Assembly (NCBI GenBank): GCA_964483455.1
Contig: CAZACK010000002.1
Span: 1 to 64,000, forward strand
Reading direction: 5' to 3'
Length of the DNA stretch: 64,000 bases
Source of the DNA: CAYZJD01 sp964483455
GTDB lineage: Bacteria > Acidobacteriota > Terriglobia > Bryobacterales > Bryobacteraceae
Position 1 is the stretch's first letter, and each line of letters starts with the position of its first letter. A program made the translations under genes and the position numbers. Positions 11,304 through 21,568 of the stretch are shown here, one piece after another. Below the pieces are notes generated by a model. The model was not told the DNA's origin and searched no databases. It was given only the letters and a program-made list of their open reading frames with translations.

Positions 11304-13082
11304 CAACTTACGTGGATCGACTGGGGTTTTGTCGCCCTCTACTTCGTCCTCAACCTGGCGATCGGGTTCTATTACCAGCGGCGCGCCAGCCGGCACGTCG
11401 AGGAATTTTTCCTCTCGGGCCGCGACGTTCCCTGGTGGCTGGCCGGCACGTCGATGGTGGCCACCACGTTCGCCGCCGACACTCCGCTCGCCGTCACCGG
11501 TCTGGTGGCGAAGTACGGCATTGCGGGCAACTGGCTGTGGTGGAACTTCGTGGCCAGCGGGATGCTGACGGTGTTCTTCTACGCGCGTCTCTGGCGCCGG
11601 GCCGGCGTCATGACCGACATCGAGTTCGCCGAGATCCGTTACGCCGGCAAGCCGGCCGCCTTTCTGCGCGGCTTCCGCGCCATTTACTTCGGCGTTCCGA
11701 TCAACTGCATCGTGCTCGGATGGGTGAACCTGGCGATGGTGAAAATCCTGATGCTGATTCTCGGCATCGGCAAGCTCCAGGCCCTGGCCTTGGTGATGGG
11801 CCTGATCGCGGTGACGTCGCTCATCTCGACGATCTCGGGGCTGTGGGGCGTGCTGGTCACCGACCTGATCCAGTTCGTCATCAAGATGGGCATGGTGATC
11901 GTGCTCGGGGTCGCGGCGGTGGCGGCCGTGGGCGGCATTGACGCGATGAAGGCGAAGCTTGCCGCCATCGACGCCGCGAAAGGACTGGAGTCGGGCGGCG
12001 CCGGTTCCGTGCTCAGCTTCATCCCCGATCTCAACTCGCCCTGGATGCCGATCCTCACCTTCCTGGTGTACATTTCCGTGAACTGGTGGGCGGTGTGGTA
12101 TCCGGGCGCCGAGCCGGGAGGCGGCGGCTTCGTCGCCCAGCGTATGCTCTGCGCTCGCGACGAGAAGCACTCCCTGCTGGCCACGCTGTGGTTCAACATC
12201 GCGCACTATTCGATTCGTCCCTGGCCGTGGATTCTCGTCGGGCTCGCCTCGGTGATCCTGTACCCCGGGCTCGAGGATCCCGAGACCGGCTACGTCCGGG
12301 TGATGATCGACCACCTGCCGCCCTCGCTGCGCGGCCTGATGGTGGCCGCCTTCGCCGCCGCGTTCATGTCCACCATCGCCACCCAGCTCAACTGGGGCGC
12401 GAGCTACCTGGTCAACGATTTCTACCGCCGGTTCCTCAAGAAGGACGCCTCCGCCGGTCACTACGTCCGCGTCTCCAAGGCGGCCACCGTGGCGCTGACG
12501 ATCATCTCCGCGGTGATCACTTTCTACATGGGCTCGATCGAGGCGGCGTGGAAACTGCTGATCGTCACCGGAGCGGGCACCGGCGGCGTGCTGCTCCTCC
12601 GCTGGTACTGGTGGCGGATCAACGCCTGGAGCGAGGTCTCGGCGATGACGGCCGCATTCATCGTTTCGGTTGTGATGCAGACCACGTTCGGGCTCGACAG
12701 CGGCAAGCCGCTGGACTTCGCGTGGATCATGCTGTACACCGTCGGCACCACCACCGCGGTGTGGCTCGCGGTGACGTTCCTCACCAAGCCCGAGCCGGAT
12801 CGGACGCTGATCGATTTCTACCGCCGGACGCGGCCGTCCGAAACGGGCTGGAGGCGGGTGGCGCGGCTGGCGCCCGGCGTCAAAGCCGCCGGCGACGGCC
12901 TGTCGAACCTGCTGTGCTGGATCGCCGGCTGCGCGCTGATTTATTGCAGCCTGTTCGGAGTGGGCAAGCTGATCCTCAAGGAGTACGCGCTCGGCTCGCT
13001 GCTGCTGGTTTTGTCCGTCCTCGCTGGCGCAATCATCTACCGGGACCTCACGCGCCGGGGCTGGGCGGCGGTGGCGGAGTGA
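11301..13082 (+). CDS. Sodium:solute symporter (SSS family), complete
   Basis: 593 residues with 13-14 predicted membrane helices. The first helix is WIDWGFVALYFVLNLAIGFYY, followed by the SSS loop VEEFFLSGRDVPWWLAGTS and the helix region MVATTFAADTPLAVTGLVAK, where Na+ and substrate bind. A GTG at 11298 directly precedes the ATG; the difference is one residue. A soluble C-terminal stretch (DRTLIDFYRRTRPSETGW) precedes the last two helices, as in the longer sugar-transporting members. It probably imports the compound handled by the upstream oxidoreductase and amidohydrolase. Confidence 0.88.
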   Translation: MQLTWIDWGFVALYFVLNLAIGFYYQRRASRHVEEFFLSGRDVPWWLAGTSMVATTFAADTPLAVTGLVAKYGIAGNWLWWNFVASGMLTVFFYARLWRRAGVMTDIEFAEIRYAGKPAAFLRGFRAIYFGVPINCIVLGWVNLAMVKILMLILGIGKLQALALVMGLIAVTSLISTISGLWGVLVTDLIQFVIKMGMVIVLGVAAVAAVGGIDAMKAKLAAIDAAKGLESGGAGSVLSFIPDLNSPWMPILTFLVYISVNWWAVWYPGAEPGGGGFVAQRMLCARDEKHSLLATLWFNIAHYSIRPWPWILVGLASVILYPGLEDPETGYVRVMIDHLPPSLRGLMVAAFAAAFMSTIATQLNWGASYLVNDFYRRFLKKDASAGHYVRVSKAATVALTIISAVITFYMGSIEAAWKLLIVTGAGTGGVLLLRWYWWRINAWSEVSAMTAAFIVSVVMQTTFGLDSGKPLDFAWIMLYTVGTTTAVWLAVTFLTKPEPDRTLIDFYRRTRPSETGWRRVARLAPGVKAAGDGLSNLLCWIAGCALIYCSLFGVGKLILKEYALGSLLLVLSVLAGAIIYRDLTRRGWAAVAE

Positions 13083-13089
13083 GCGTGGT

Positions 13090-13593
13090 TCAGGCGAAGA
13101 TTACGGAAGCTGGGATCGTGGCCCCAATTTCGGGAATCTCGAAAGCGGCGACTTCAGTCAAGCCCGCGGTGCTGAAGGAATGGATCTTTCGGAGCCACGG
13201 GTCGACGAGCCAGATATACGGAACACCCCACTGGCGATACTCGCCGAGCTTCTGAAGAATCTCGGTGTGCCGGTCGTCGCGGGATACGATCTCGATGGCC
13301 ACCAGCGGCGGCGTGCTCGGAACGTCTTCTAACGGCTCCTCGCCCGCAAACACGGCGATGTCAGGGATTCTGATCCGCGACGGGCCAAGTCGGAGGCGAA
13401 GTCCGGGAAAGACATGCAAGGCGGTCCTCCTCGGAAGCTCGGCCAGCAGAATGATCAAACGCGCCTGGACTTTGCTGTGAGACATCTCACCGGCGTTCCT
13501 CTCCACGACTTCGCCGTCGAGAAACTCGCGATCCGGTCCGTCGAAGCTGGTCCGCAAGTATTCTTCGACCGACATCGGCGTCTTGGCGGCCAT
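13090..13593 (-). CDS. Uma2-family (DUF820) putative restriction-endonuclease-like protein
   Basis: 167 residues. MSVEEYLRTSFDGPDREFLDGEVVER is the family's opening. The PD-(D/E)XK-like core shows RIRIPDIAVF (acidic residue of the nuclease fold) and PLVAIEIVSRDDR (the E-x-V/K element), then GVPYIWLVDPWLRKI. Uma2 proteins are abundant in Acidobacteriota, Cyanobacteria and Planctomycetota; their role is not settled, and mobile or defence-linked nuclease activity is inferred from the fold. It is convergent with the symporter and divergent from the MNT/HEPN toxin-antitoxin pair. Confidence 0.85.
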   Translation of the reverse strand: MAAKTPMSVEEYLRTSFDGPDREFLDGEVVERNAGEMSHSKVQARLIILLAELPRRTALHVFPGLRLRLGPSRIRIPDIAVFAGEEPLEDVPSTPPLVAIEIVSRDDRHTEILQKLGEYRQWGVPYIWLVDPWLRKIHSFSTAGLTEVAAFEIPEIGATIPASVIFA

Positions 13594-13647
13594 TGTGATC
13601 TACGCAGGAAGGCGCGGCTCTCCCCACCGAGACTCCGCTCCCATATC

Positions 13648-13977
13648 ATGTCATTGATGGGCATCGACGACAACCTGATTCAGGAGATTGTCCGGCGCCT
13701 GCTCAGTGTCTCCAAGCCCGACCGCATCATTCTGTTTGGATCGGCCGCCACGGGCCAGATGAGCCGAGATAGCGACATTGATCTCCTCGTGGTGGCCCCC
13801 GCGGCTGCCAATACCATCGAGGAGCGCGTGAGACTCTTGAAAGCGCTTCGCGGCTTAGGCTTCGCGTTCGACGTGTTCATCATCCCGACGGAGCGCTTCG
13901 AGGAGACGAAGAACATCTTCGGCGGGATCGCCTATCCCGCCCACAAGTACGGCCGCGCCATTTATGAAGCCGGATGA
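13648..13977 (+). CDS. MNT-type nucleotidyltransferase, antitoxin partner of the HEPN protein
   Basis: 109 residues. It contains the minimal nucleotidyltransferase signature: RIILFGSAATGQMSRDSDID gives the GS and DxD residues for metal-nucleotide binding, followed by LLVVAP. In MNT/HEPN modules this enzyme silences the HEPN RNase, in studied cases by AMPylating it. ATGs at 13648 and 13657 are both possible starts. Its last 14 bases overlap the HEPN gene, so the two are coupled. Confidence 0.87.
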   Translation: MSLMGIDDNLIQEIVRRLLSVSKPDRIILFGSAATGQMSRDSDIDLLVVAPAAANTIEERVRLLKALRGLGFAFDVFIIPTERFEETKNIFGGIAYPAHKYGRAIYEAG

Positions 13978-14380
13978 GGGTCGACTGTCATTGGTCCGGC
14001 CCTGGATCGCCAAGGCCGACGTGGACTACCACACCGCCGAGCGGCTACTGCTCGCCCCGGAGCCGATCCGGGAATCCATCGCTTTCCACTGCCAGCAGGC
14101 GGCTGAGAAGTACCTGAAGGCGTTCCTTGTTCTGCACGGGGTCGAGTTTCCGAAGACCCACAGTATCGGCCGGTTGCTGGATCTGGTGTCTCCCATTGCG
14201 CCGGAGCTTGCCGCCGCGTTGGAAGAGGCGGAGTTCCTGACTCCCTTCGGTGTCGAGATCCGATATCCAGGCGACCTACCGGAACTGTTGCCAGGTCAGG
14301 AACAAACTGCGTTCAATCTGGCCCGGCGGACACGTCAGAGGATCACGGAGCAGTTGGAAACGCATCTGGCAGGAGGATGA
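13964..14380 (+). CDS. HEPN-domain protein, toxin of an MNT/HEPN module
   Basis: 138 residues, all-helical HEPN fold. RESIAFHCQQAAEKYLKAF carries the R-x5-H arrangement (Arg36, His42) that matches the catalytic R(X4-6)H of HEPN ribonucleases. The second half includes HSIGRLLDLV. It overlaps the MNT gene by 14 bases, the standard order for these modules. It probably cuts RNA when not neutralised. It ends 25 bases from the convergent oxidoreductase gene. Confidence 0.87.
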   Translation: MKPDEGRLSLVRPWIAKADVDYHTAERLLLAPEPIRESIAFHCQQAAEKYLKAFLVLHGVEFPKTHSIGRLLDLVSPIAPELAAALEEAEFLTPFGVEIRYPGDLPELLPGQEQTAFNLARRTRQRITEQLETHLAGG

Positions 14381-14405
14381 TCCGTCGCCGCCGTCTGCCC
14401 GTTGC

Positions 14406-15929
<1,524 letters not shown>

Positions 15930-15933
15930 GACT

Positions 15934-16842
15934 TCATCCTTTCGCAAACACGACCCGCTCGACGATCGCTTTCGCCTCGAGGACCGTCTGCACTTCTCGC
16001 TTGAACTGCTCCTCGGCGCCCGGCTTGTCTGCCGCGGCGCGCCGCGGCGTGACTTCCAGGCCCCACCAGCCTGCGTATCCCCCCTCCAGCGCTGTGCGGA
16101 CAAGCTTTTCAGCGTCAAACGCCGGATCCAGGCCCTCGCCCCAGGTGCCTTTCACGGAAAGCCCGCGCGCGTAGGGCAGAATCTTGCGGACCGCGGCGTA
16201 GCGGTCCTCTCCGGGGTTCCAGTTGCCGAGATCGCAGAGCAGCCCGAAGCGCGGGTGATCGACTTTCTTGACCAGCGCCACCAGCACATCCGGATCGGAG
16301 GAAGCGCCGCCGTGATTCTCGACGATGATGTTCAGACCGGATCCCTCGGAGTAGTCGAGCATCGCGCGGATGGTTTCCGCCGCCCGGTCTACCAGGTCCC
16401 GGTCCTGTTTCCAGTCCTTCGCGCCGCCGTACACGTTGCACCGGACGGAGATGCAGCCGAGAAAGTGGGCGATGTCGATCCACTTCCGGTGGGCGATCGC
16501 GGATTGCTTGCGCTCGGCGGCGTCGGGCGAGGCGGTCGCGCCTTCCATGTCCACCATCAGGATGGTCGAGCGGACGCCGTTGTCGGCGCAGGCGCGCTTG
16601 AGCCTGTTCAGATAGGTCAGAGTCGGATTCTCGAAGAACTGGTTCACGTGCTCGAGCGCCGGGATTTGCAGTGTGTTGCGAAGGATTCCGGGGAGTTCGA
16701 GGAGCTTCCAGCGGCCTTGAAAGAAGCTGCCGCTGAAGGACCAAGCCGCCAGTGAGATGCCGGCCTGCGCGGGCGCCGCCATGGCCGGCGAGGCGGCCAG
16801 AGCCAGGGAGGAACAGAGAAAGTCTCGGCGAGTGCTTGCCAT
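15934..16842 (-). CDS. TIM-barrel sugar isomerase/epimerase family protein, exported
   Basis: 302 residues from the ATG at 16842 (MASTRRDFLCSSLALAASPAMA, a twin-arginine leader with an AxA cleavage site). The barrel shows the AP-endonuclease-2/xylose-isomerase-like pattern: AQAGISLAAWSFSG near the N-terminus, LNIIVENHGGASSDPDVLVAL with a metal-binding Glu, FGLLCDLGNWNPGED and GWWGLEVTPRR. Many such proteins act on keto-sugars together with Gfo/Idh oxidoreductases, and this one is directly followed by one. A TTG at 16857 would add five residues; the ATG is preferred. Confidence 0.82.
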   Translation of the reverse strand: MASTRRDFLCSSLALAASPAMAAPAQAGISLAAWSFSGSFFQGRWKLLELPGILRNTLQIPALEHVNQFFENPTLTYLNRLKRACADNGVRSTILMVDMEGATASPDAAERKQSAIAHRKWIDIAHFLGCISVRCNVYGGAKDWKQDRDLVDRAAETIRAMLDYSEGSGLNIIVENHGGASSDPDVLVALVKKVDHPRFGLLCDLGNWNPGEDRYAAVRKILPYARGLSVKGTWGEGLDPAFDAEKLVRTALEGGYAGWWGLEVTPRRAAADKPGAEEQFKREVQTVLEAKAIVERVVFAKG

Positions 16843-16968
16843 AGCACTCTCACTCAATCACAAAGTCGCTGAGGGGTCAATCCGGGGTAGGCGGCTAGAG
16901 GCGAGAATCACAAGGCTAAGTATCAAGAAAGTGGTTCGCCCGCGGCGGACTTTTGTCTGGTGACTCGG

Positions 16969-17757
16969 CTACATCCGCTTCAGCAGATCCAGCCAGCGCC
17001 GCCACGCTTCTTCACGAGCCTTCTTGTCGGCGGCGCCGCCGTTCGGGTCCTGGCCCGAGCGCATGAAGCCGTGACCGGCGCCATCGTACACGACAGGCTC
17101 GAAGCGCTTGCCGGCGGCCTTCATGAGTTCCTCGCTCTTCGGGATGGTAGCGTTGACGCGGGCGTCGTTGCCGCCGTAGAAGCCGTAGACCGGCGCCTGG
17201 ATGCCGGCGACACTGTCGGGGCCGGTCCCATAGAAGACGAACGCGGCGGCGATGCCGGGCCGGTTGACGGCAAAACGGAAAGTTTGCGCGCCGCCCCAGC
17301 AGAAGCCGGCGACCGCCACTTTGCCGGTGGCGGCGGGAAGCTTGCCAACGTAGTCCGCCACGGCGTTCAAATCGGCCGTCACTCCGTCTGGCGCGAGCTT
17401 GTAGATCGCCTCGCGCGCGGCATCTTCGGACGGAAAGTCGCTGGTCTTGCCGCCGCCGGGCGCCATGCCCGACAGCAGGTCCGGCGCGATGGCCACGTAG
17501 CCGGACGCGGCCAACTGGTCGGCCACGGTGCGCACCCAGTCGGTCAGCCCGCGATTCTCATGAATCACAACCACCGCGGGGGCTTTGTCCTTCACTTCCG
17601 GATAGACCAGAAATGCGTGGACGTCGCGGCTGCCATGCCTGATCTCGACCCACTCCTGATGGCGAGGCGATTTCTCCAGTTCCTGCCTGGCCCAGTCCTG
17701 TGCATCGGCGGCCAGCGCGAACAGCATTCCGGCGACAACAATACTTCTGCATCCCAT
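16969..17757 (-). CDS. Secreted dienelactone hydrolase-family protein
   Basis: 262 residues starting MGCRSIVVAGMLFALAADAQ, a Sec signal peptide. The alpha/beta-hydrolase core has the DLH nucleophile elbow GFCWGGAQTF with Cys153, an Asp in GGNDARVN and a His in GAGHGFMR, a complete Cys-Asp-His triad. HENRGLTDWVRTVADQLA is the family's N-terminal region. The true substrate of secreted DLH proteins is usually unknown. It lies 55 bp downstream of the amylase gene on the same strand. Confidence 0.88.
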   Translation of the reverse strand: MGCRSIVVAGMLFALAADAQDWARQELEKSPRHQEWVEIRHGSRDVHAFLVYPEVKDKAPAVVVIHENRGLTDWVRTVADQLAASGYVAIAPDLLSGMAPGGGKTSDFPSEDAAREAIYKLAPDGVTADLNAVADYVGKLPAATGKVAVAGFCWGGAQTFRFAVNRPGIAAAFVFYGTGPDSVAGIQAPVYGFYGGNDARVNATIPKSEELMKAAGKRFEPVVYDGAGHGFMRSGQDPNGGAADKKAREEAWRRWLDLLKRM

Positions 17758-17812
17758 AGGTAGAAGTATAGCCTCCGGCTGACGCTCAGGCGGAAGCGCC
17801 CGCGCCACCAAA

Positions 17813-19645
17813 TCAGGCGTAGATCACAAACCCCGCCGCCGGAGCCGTCAGCCTCACCGACTTGCCGTTTCTGCTCTCGATGGCCACCGATTGCCCGATC
17901 TCGCCGGCGTCGGTGGAGTAAATGCAGCCGAGCCGGCCGCCTTCGGCGTGCAGTTCATTGTCAATCGTCACCCAGGCGCTTTGCGGATGGTCGGGGTCCG
18001 TGTTGACGGCCAGCAGCACCTCCTGGCCCGCGAAGATCCGTGACCAGGGAACAACGGCTCGCATGCGGTCCCCCATCATGTGAGGCAAACCGAAATGCTC
18101 GCCGTCGCCGGAAACTTGCCGTAGGTATTGCCGCCCTCTGCGGAGCACGATACTCCGCCGCCGGATCTCGAGGATCTTCGCCAGCTCCGTGTAGACCGGG
18201 TGGCTTTCGTCGAAAAAGTGCCGGCCGCGGCTGCGAAACGCGCCGAACTCGCCGCCGAACATCGACTCGCGGATGTAGCGGTCGTTGCCGCCATGGCCGT
18301 CGAAGCACTGCTCGCTGCCGTAGTAGATGCACGGAATGCCGAGGGTCATGGCGTTGAGCGCCAGCGCATTCAGGGCCAGCCGCTTGCCGTCGTCGTCCGC
18401 GCAGAAGCGCGCCTTGTTCATTCCCTTGCGAACCTGGTCGTGGTCGTCGTACAGCGTGACCACCTTGTTCCGAAACCAGACGTGGGACTCCTTCCGCACC
18501 AGTAACGAGTTGCGGAACAGGTCGAAGTAATCGATGGGATCGCGCCAGCCTTTGATGAGCCACTCCAGCTTGTCCGGGATGTCATCGATGCCGAGCGCCG
18601 CGTTCAGACCGGTCTCCTCCAGGGTTTCGTAGGCCCGGCCTCGGCCGCCGGTGATCTCGCCGATCAGGTAGAAGTTCTCCTTGCCGAGACTTTGAGCGAA
18701 CTCGTGGATCTGCGAGGCGAAGAACCGGGTCGCGCCCGGATCCATGTGCTTGACCGTGTCTACGCGGAAGCCGTCGATGTCCGCGTAGGCGATCCAGAAC
18801 TGGTAGACCTTCGACAGATGCTTGAGGGCCGGAGACGGCTCGTACGTATCGATCGGACCGCGGCCGAGCGTGATGTTCTTCAAGTCGAAGAAATCGCCTT
18901 CGAGGTATTCCGGATCGTAGTCCCAGTTGTCGATCCGGCCCTTGAGGGAGAACGTTGACGGGTCCTGGAATTCCTGCGGCCACACGGCGCCCTCCGGCCA
19001 CGCATCGGCAAGCCCGGCCACGGGCGCGAACGGAAGCGACGGCGTGCCGTCCCGGTGGCGAAACCCGCGGACCTGGTAGAAGCCACCGTCCCACCTCGGA
19101 TCCAGGAATCGCTGTCCGGTGGCCCTATCCTCGGTCCAGTAGCGGTCCGGGGCGTACTCGAAGACATCGCCGGCGTGATTCAGGATGACGTCGAGGATCA
19201 CGTGGATGCCGCTCTCGTGTGCGGTCCGGACCATCGACCGCAGGTCCTCCCGCGTGCCGAAGTGCGGGTCCACCTCCAGGAAGTTCTGAATGCCGTAGCC
19301 GTGGTAGGAGTCGCGATAGGCAGCTTGTTTGAAGACGGGGCTGACCCAGATGGCGGTGACGCCGAGGCGCTGGAGATAGCCGATCTTACTTTCCAGGCCT
19401 TTGAGCGTTCCTCCGACCCAGCCGCCTCCGGCTTGCCGCCAGCGTTCGGTTGCCTCCGGGGTATCGACGGCGTTTCCTTCGTCAGAGGGTTGAAACAGCG
19501 GCGTGGAGATCCCCTCGTTTTCATCCGAGAACCGGTCCACGAGAAGGAAATACAGCACCTGGTCTTCCCAGGCGGCCGGCGACGGGAAAAAGCTCCGCGG
19601 CATGAGCGCACTGAGATCCAGGTCACGCAACGACTTGTCCGGCAA
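17813..19645 (-). CDS. GH13 alpha-amylase-family glycoside hydrolase, TTG start
   Basis: 610 residues without a signal peptide, so probably cytoplasmic. The (beta/alpha)8 barrel has all GH13 regions: DVILNHAGD (region I), DGFRVDTVKH with nucleophile Asp296, LIGEITGG with acid/base Glu330, and YDDHDQ with transition-state Asp403. The C-terminal beta-domain ends APAAGFVIYA. The start is TTG at 19645, supported by a perfect GGAGG (19654-19658) eight bases upstream. An alpha-glucan hydrolase or transglycosylase role is expected; the product cannot be resolved further. Confidence 0.92.
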   Translation of the reverse strand: MPDKSLRDLDLSALMPRSFFPSPAAWEDQVLYFLLVDRFSDENEGISTPLFQPSDEGNAVDTPEATERWRQAGGGWVGGTLKGLESKIGYLQRLGVTAIWVSPVFKQAAYRDSYHGYGIQNFLEVDPHFGTREDLRSMVRTAHESGIHVILDVILNHAGDVFEYAPDRYWTEDRATGQRFLDPRWDGGFYQVRGFRHRDGTPSLPFAPVAGLADAWPEGAVWPQEFQDPSTFSLKGRIDNWDYDPEYLEGDFFDLKNITLGRGPIDTYEPSPALKHLSKVYQFWIAYADIDGFRVDTVKHMDPGATRFFASQIHEFAQSLGKENFYLIGEITGGRGRAYETLEETGLNAALGIDDIPDKLEWLIKGWRDPIDYFDLFRNSLLVRKESHVWFRNKVVTLYDDHDQVRKGMNKARFCADDDGKRLALNALALNAMTLGIPCIYYGSEQCFDGHGGNDRYIRESMFGGEFGAFRSRGRHFFDESHPVYTELAKILEIRRRSIVLRRGRQYLRQVSGDGEHFGLPHMMGDRMRAVVPWSRIFAGQEVLLAVNTDPDHPQSAWVTIDNELHAEGGRLGCIYSTDAGEIGQSVAIESRNGKSVRLTAPAAGFVIYA

Positions 19646-19653
19646 GGTTGATT

Positions 19654-19658
19654 CCTCC
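19654..19658 (-). promoter_or_regulatory. Ribosome-binding site that fixes the TTG start of the GH13 gene
   Basis: GGAGG with an 8-base spacer to the TTG at 19645. No ATG or GTG lies closer in frame, so translation very probably starts at TTG. Confidence 0.8.
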
Positions 19659-19856
19659 GATGACCACCATCTTCCCTCCGAACGGGAGACCCCAATCGCC
19701 CCGCCTGTCCGGTTGCCGGGCTTTGCTACGCAATCGCCTCGATGTCCAAGGCCCTTGCGTCGCTGCTTACCTGGGGATAGCGCGGAAGATCACTGTCGAG
19801 ATCCCAGCGGAACTCCTGAGCTGACTTTTCGGACCTCTTCGTCTTTCATCCATCCG

Positions 19857-20339
19857 CTAGAGGTCCGCGCCGCCGGGAGAAGGGGGATCCGGTGGCCTTC
19901 CAGGCTCGTCTGGTGCGGATCTTCGCATGCGACGGTCGCGGAATTTCTTTCGCATATCCGCCGGCCGCCGTTTCTGAAGTTCTTGCCACTGCGCCGGCGT
20001 GAGGACCTTGCGGAGCTTCACGCTCATCTGGGAAACGGTCCGCATCATGTCGCCTCGGGCGGCGACCACCCGCTCGATGGCCTGGTTGGCCTTGGCTTCG
20101 TCGACCGGATCTTCGCTCATTGCATCCTGAAGAGCGCCTTCCGCCTTTTCCGCCGCCGCTCTCAGCTCGATCAGCCGGTCGCGATAGTCGCGGACCGTGG
20201 CGCGGATCTGTTTCTGCTGGTCTTCGGTGAGGTTCAGGTTGCGAACAATGGGGCTGTCCCACCAGGGGAAACCCGGCCCGGGCCCTTGGGCTGCCGCGGA
20301 GACCGCGCAGAGTATGGCCAAACCAACGAAGTTCTTCAT
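19857..20339 (-). CDS. Spy/CpxP-like periplasmic LTxxQ protein
   Basis: 160 residues with a signal peptide (MKNFVGLAILCAVSAAAQ). Two LTxxQ-type helices are visible: LNLTEDQQKQIRATVRDYRDR and VLTPAQWQELQKR, on a helical, charged body, followed by a basic Pro-rich tail. The family comprises periplasmic chaperones and metal- or stress-sensing proteins, often regulated with an ECF sigma factor. It is the last gene of the sigma/anti-sigma operon, overlapping the anti-sigma gene by ATGA. It could be a target or a sensor of that envelope-stress circuit (inference). The 211 bp between it and the amylase start hold nothing recognisable. Confidence 0.82.
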   Translation of the reverse strand: MKNFVGLAILCAVSAAAQGPGPGFPWWDSPIVRNLNLTEDQQKQIRATVRDYRDRLIELRAAAEKAEGALQDAMSEDPVDEAKANQAIERVVAARGDMMRTVSQMSVKLRKVLTPAQWQELQKRRPADMRKKFRDRRMRRSAPDEPGRPPDPPSPGGADL

Positions 20340-20770
20340 TGCTCCTCCTCGAACAGGCTATGGATGGGCTCGACCGCCAGGGGTTCGGTGGTCTGAACTG
20401 CGTCGTAGATTTCGGCGAACAACTCCGTCTCGGAAGGCGCGCTCGAGACGGCCATCAGAGGCTGTGGGCTGGGCGCCGGCCGGGACAGCAGGAGAGCCAG
20501 GACAAGCAAAGCCAGGCTTGCCAGCGCGCCGGCGAAGCCAGGCCTCCAGGCGGGTCGCGCCGGTTGTTCCAGGCGATCCATCGTGGCCCGGCGCAGCGCC
20601 GCCATCCGCTCTTCAGGCACTTCCGGCGGCCGAAGGACGCGTTCTCGGGCGGCGAGGATCTGCCGCCACCTTCCGGCGCACTCCTCGCATTCCTCCAGGT
20701 GCCCGTCTTGCGGCCCGATGCCGTAAAGCCGGGCAATCAGTTCGTCATCGTTCCAGTGTCTGTTCCTCAT
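20336..20770 (-). CDS. Zinc-finger anti-sigma factor, membrane-anchored
   Basis: 144 residues. The N-terminal zf-HC2 motif is HLEECEECAGRW (His-x3-Cys-x2-Cys), which binds the sigma factor in the ZAS family. A single helix (GFAGALASLALLVLALLLS) anchors it, followed by a short acidic periplasmic tail. It overlaps the sigma gene upstream and the Spy-like gene downstream by ATGA on each side, so all three are co-translated. Confidence 0.85.
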   Translation of the reverse strand: MRNRHWNDDELIARLYGIGPQDGHLEECEECAGRWRQILAARERVLRPPEVPEERMAALRRATMDRLEQPARPAWRPGFAGALASLALLVLALLLSRPAPSPQPLMAVSSAPSETELFAEIYDAVQTTEPLAVEPIHSLFEEEQ

Positions 20771-21411
20771 GGCTGCTCCCCTCCCCGAGGCGGAGCGGTT
20801 CGCTCCTCCGCTCCTTCGGCCCTGGGGGCGTGCCTCCAGTACAAATCATGCAACTCCAGCCGGAGCCTCGCCAGCGCCCTGGCCAGGTGCGCCTTGACGG
20901 TTCCGACGTTCAGGCCGAGGATGGCGGCGATGTCCTCCAGGCTGCGGTCCTCGTAATGCCGCAGCACAAAGACCGACTGCTGGCGCAAAGACAGCCTGCC
21001 GATCGCTTCCGCCAGCCGCCTCCGGATATCCTTGGCGAACAACTGATCTTCAGCGGTCGGGCTGCCGGAGGCCGCCACCGCCAGAATCGACGCTTCGTCT
21101 TCGGCCCGGGGCCTCTTCTTCCAGAACTGCCAACGCTTGGAACGCAGCCGGTCCAGGCAGGCGTTTACTGTCACGCGGGTCAGCCACTTCGCCGGGTCTT
21201 CCAGTTCCTCCCCGCCCGAGCGGCCGAGGACCTGCCACGCCTTCAGAAAGATCTCCTGGGTGGCGGTCTCCGCCTCATCCCGGTCGGCCAGGAACCGCCA
21301 GCAGAGCAAGAACACCCGCTTCTGTTCCGCCCGCATCCAAGCGTTGAAATCCCGCGGATGGGCCGCCGACTCCACTGGCAAGGGAAGACGGCCGGCCATC
21401 TCGCCCATCAT
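20767..21411 (-). CDS. ECF-type RNA polymerase sigma factor
   Basis: 214 residues. Region 2 shows FNAWMRAEQKRVFLLCWRFL and DEAETATQEIFLKAWQVL. Region 4 shows RLSLRQQSVFVLRHYEDRSL and a helix-turn-helix EDIAAILGLNVGTVKAHLARA. It is the first gene of a three-gene envelope-stress operon with its anti-sigma factor and a Spy-like protein. Two ATGs (21411, 21408) are adjacent. Such operons are usually autoregulated, but no clear ECF promoter was identified in the 157-bp divergent region 21412-21568. Confidence 0.9.
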   Translation of the reverse strand: MMGEMAGRLPLPVESAAHPRDFNAWMRAEQKRVFLLCWRFLADRDEAETATQEIFLKAWQVLGRSGGEELEDPAKWLTRVTVNACLDRLRSKRWQFWKKRPRAEDEASILAVAASGSPTAEDQLFAKDIRRRLAEAIGRLSLRQQSVFVLRHYEDRSLEDIAAILGLNVGTVKAHLARALARLRLELHDLYWRHAPRAEGAEERTAPPRGGEQP

Positions 21412-21568
21412 ACCTGTGGTGACGGGGAAGGACGGTGGGGGTTTACATGGAGGCGCCGGCGGTTATTGAAGACAATGTACACCCGCCGATGCACGGTGTC
21501 TGAGGGTTAAGAATCCTTTACGGCCTGAATGTCCGCCTTCCTTTGGAGTATCATGGTGTCCGATTGTC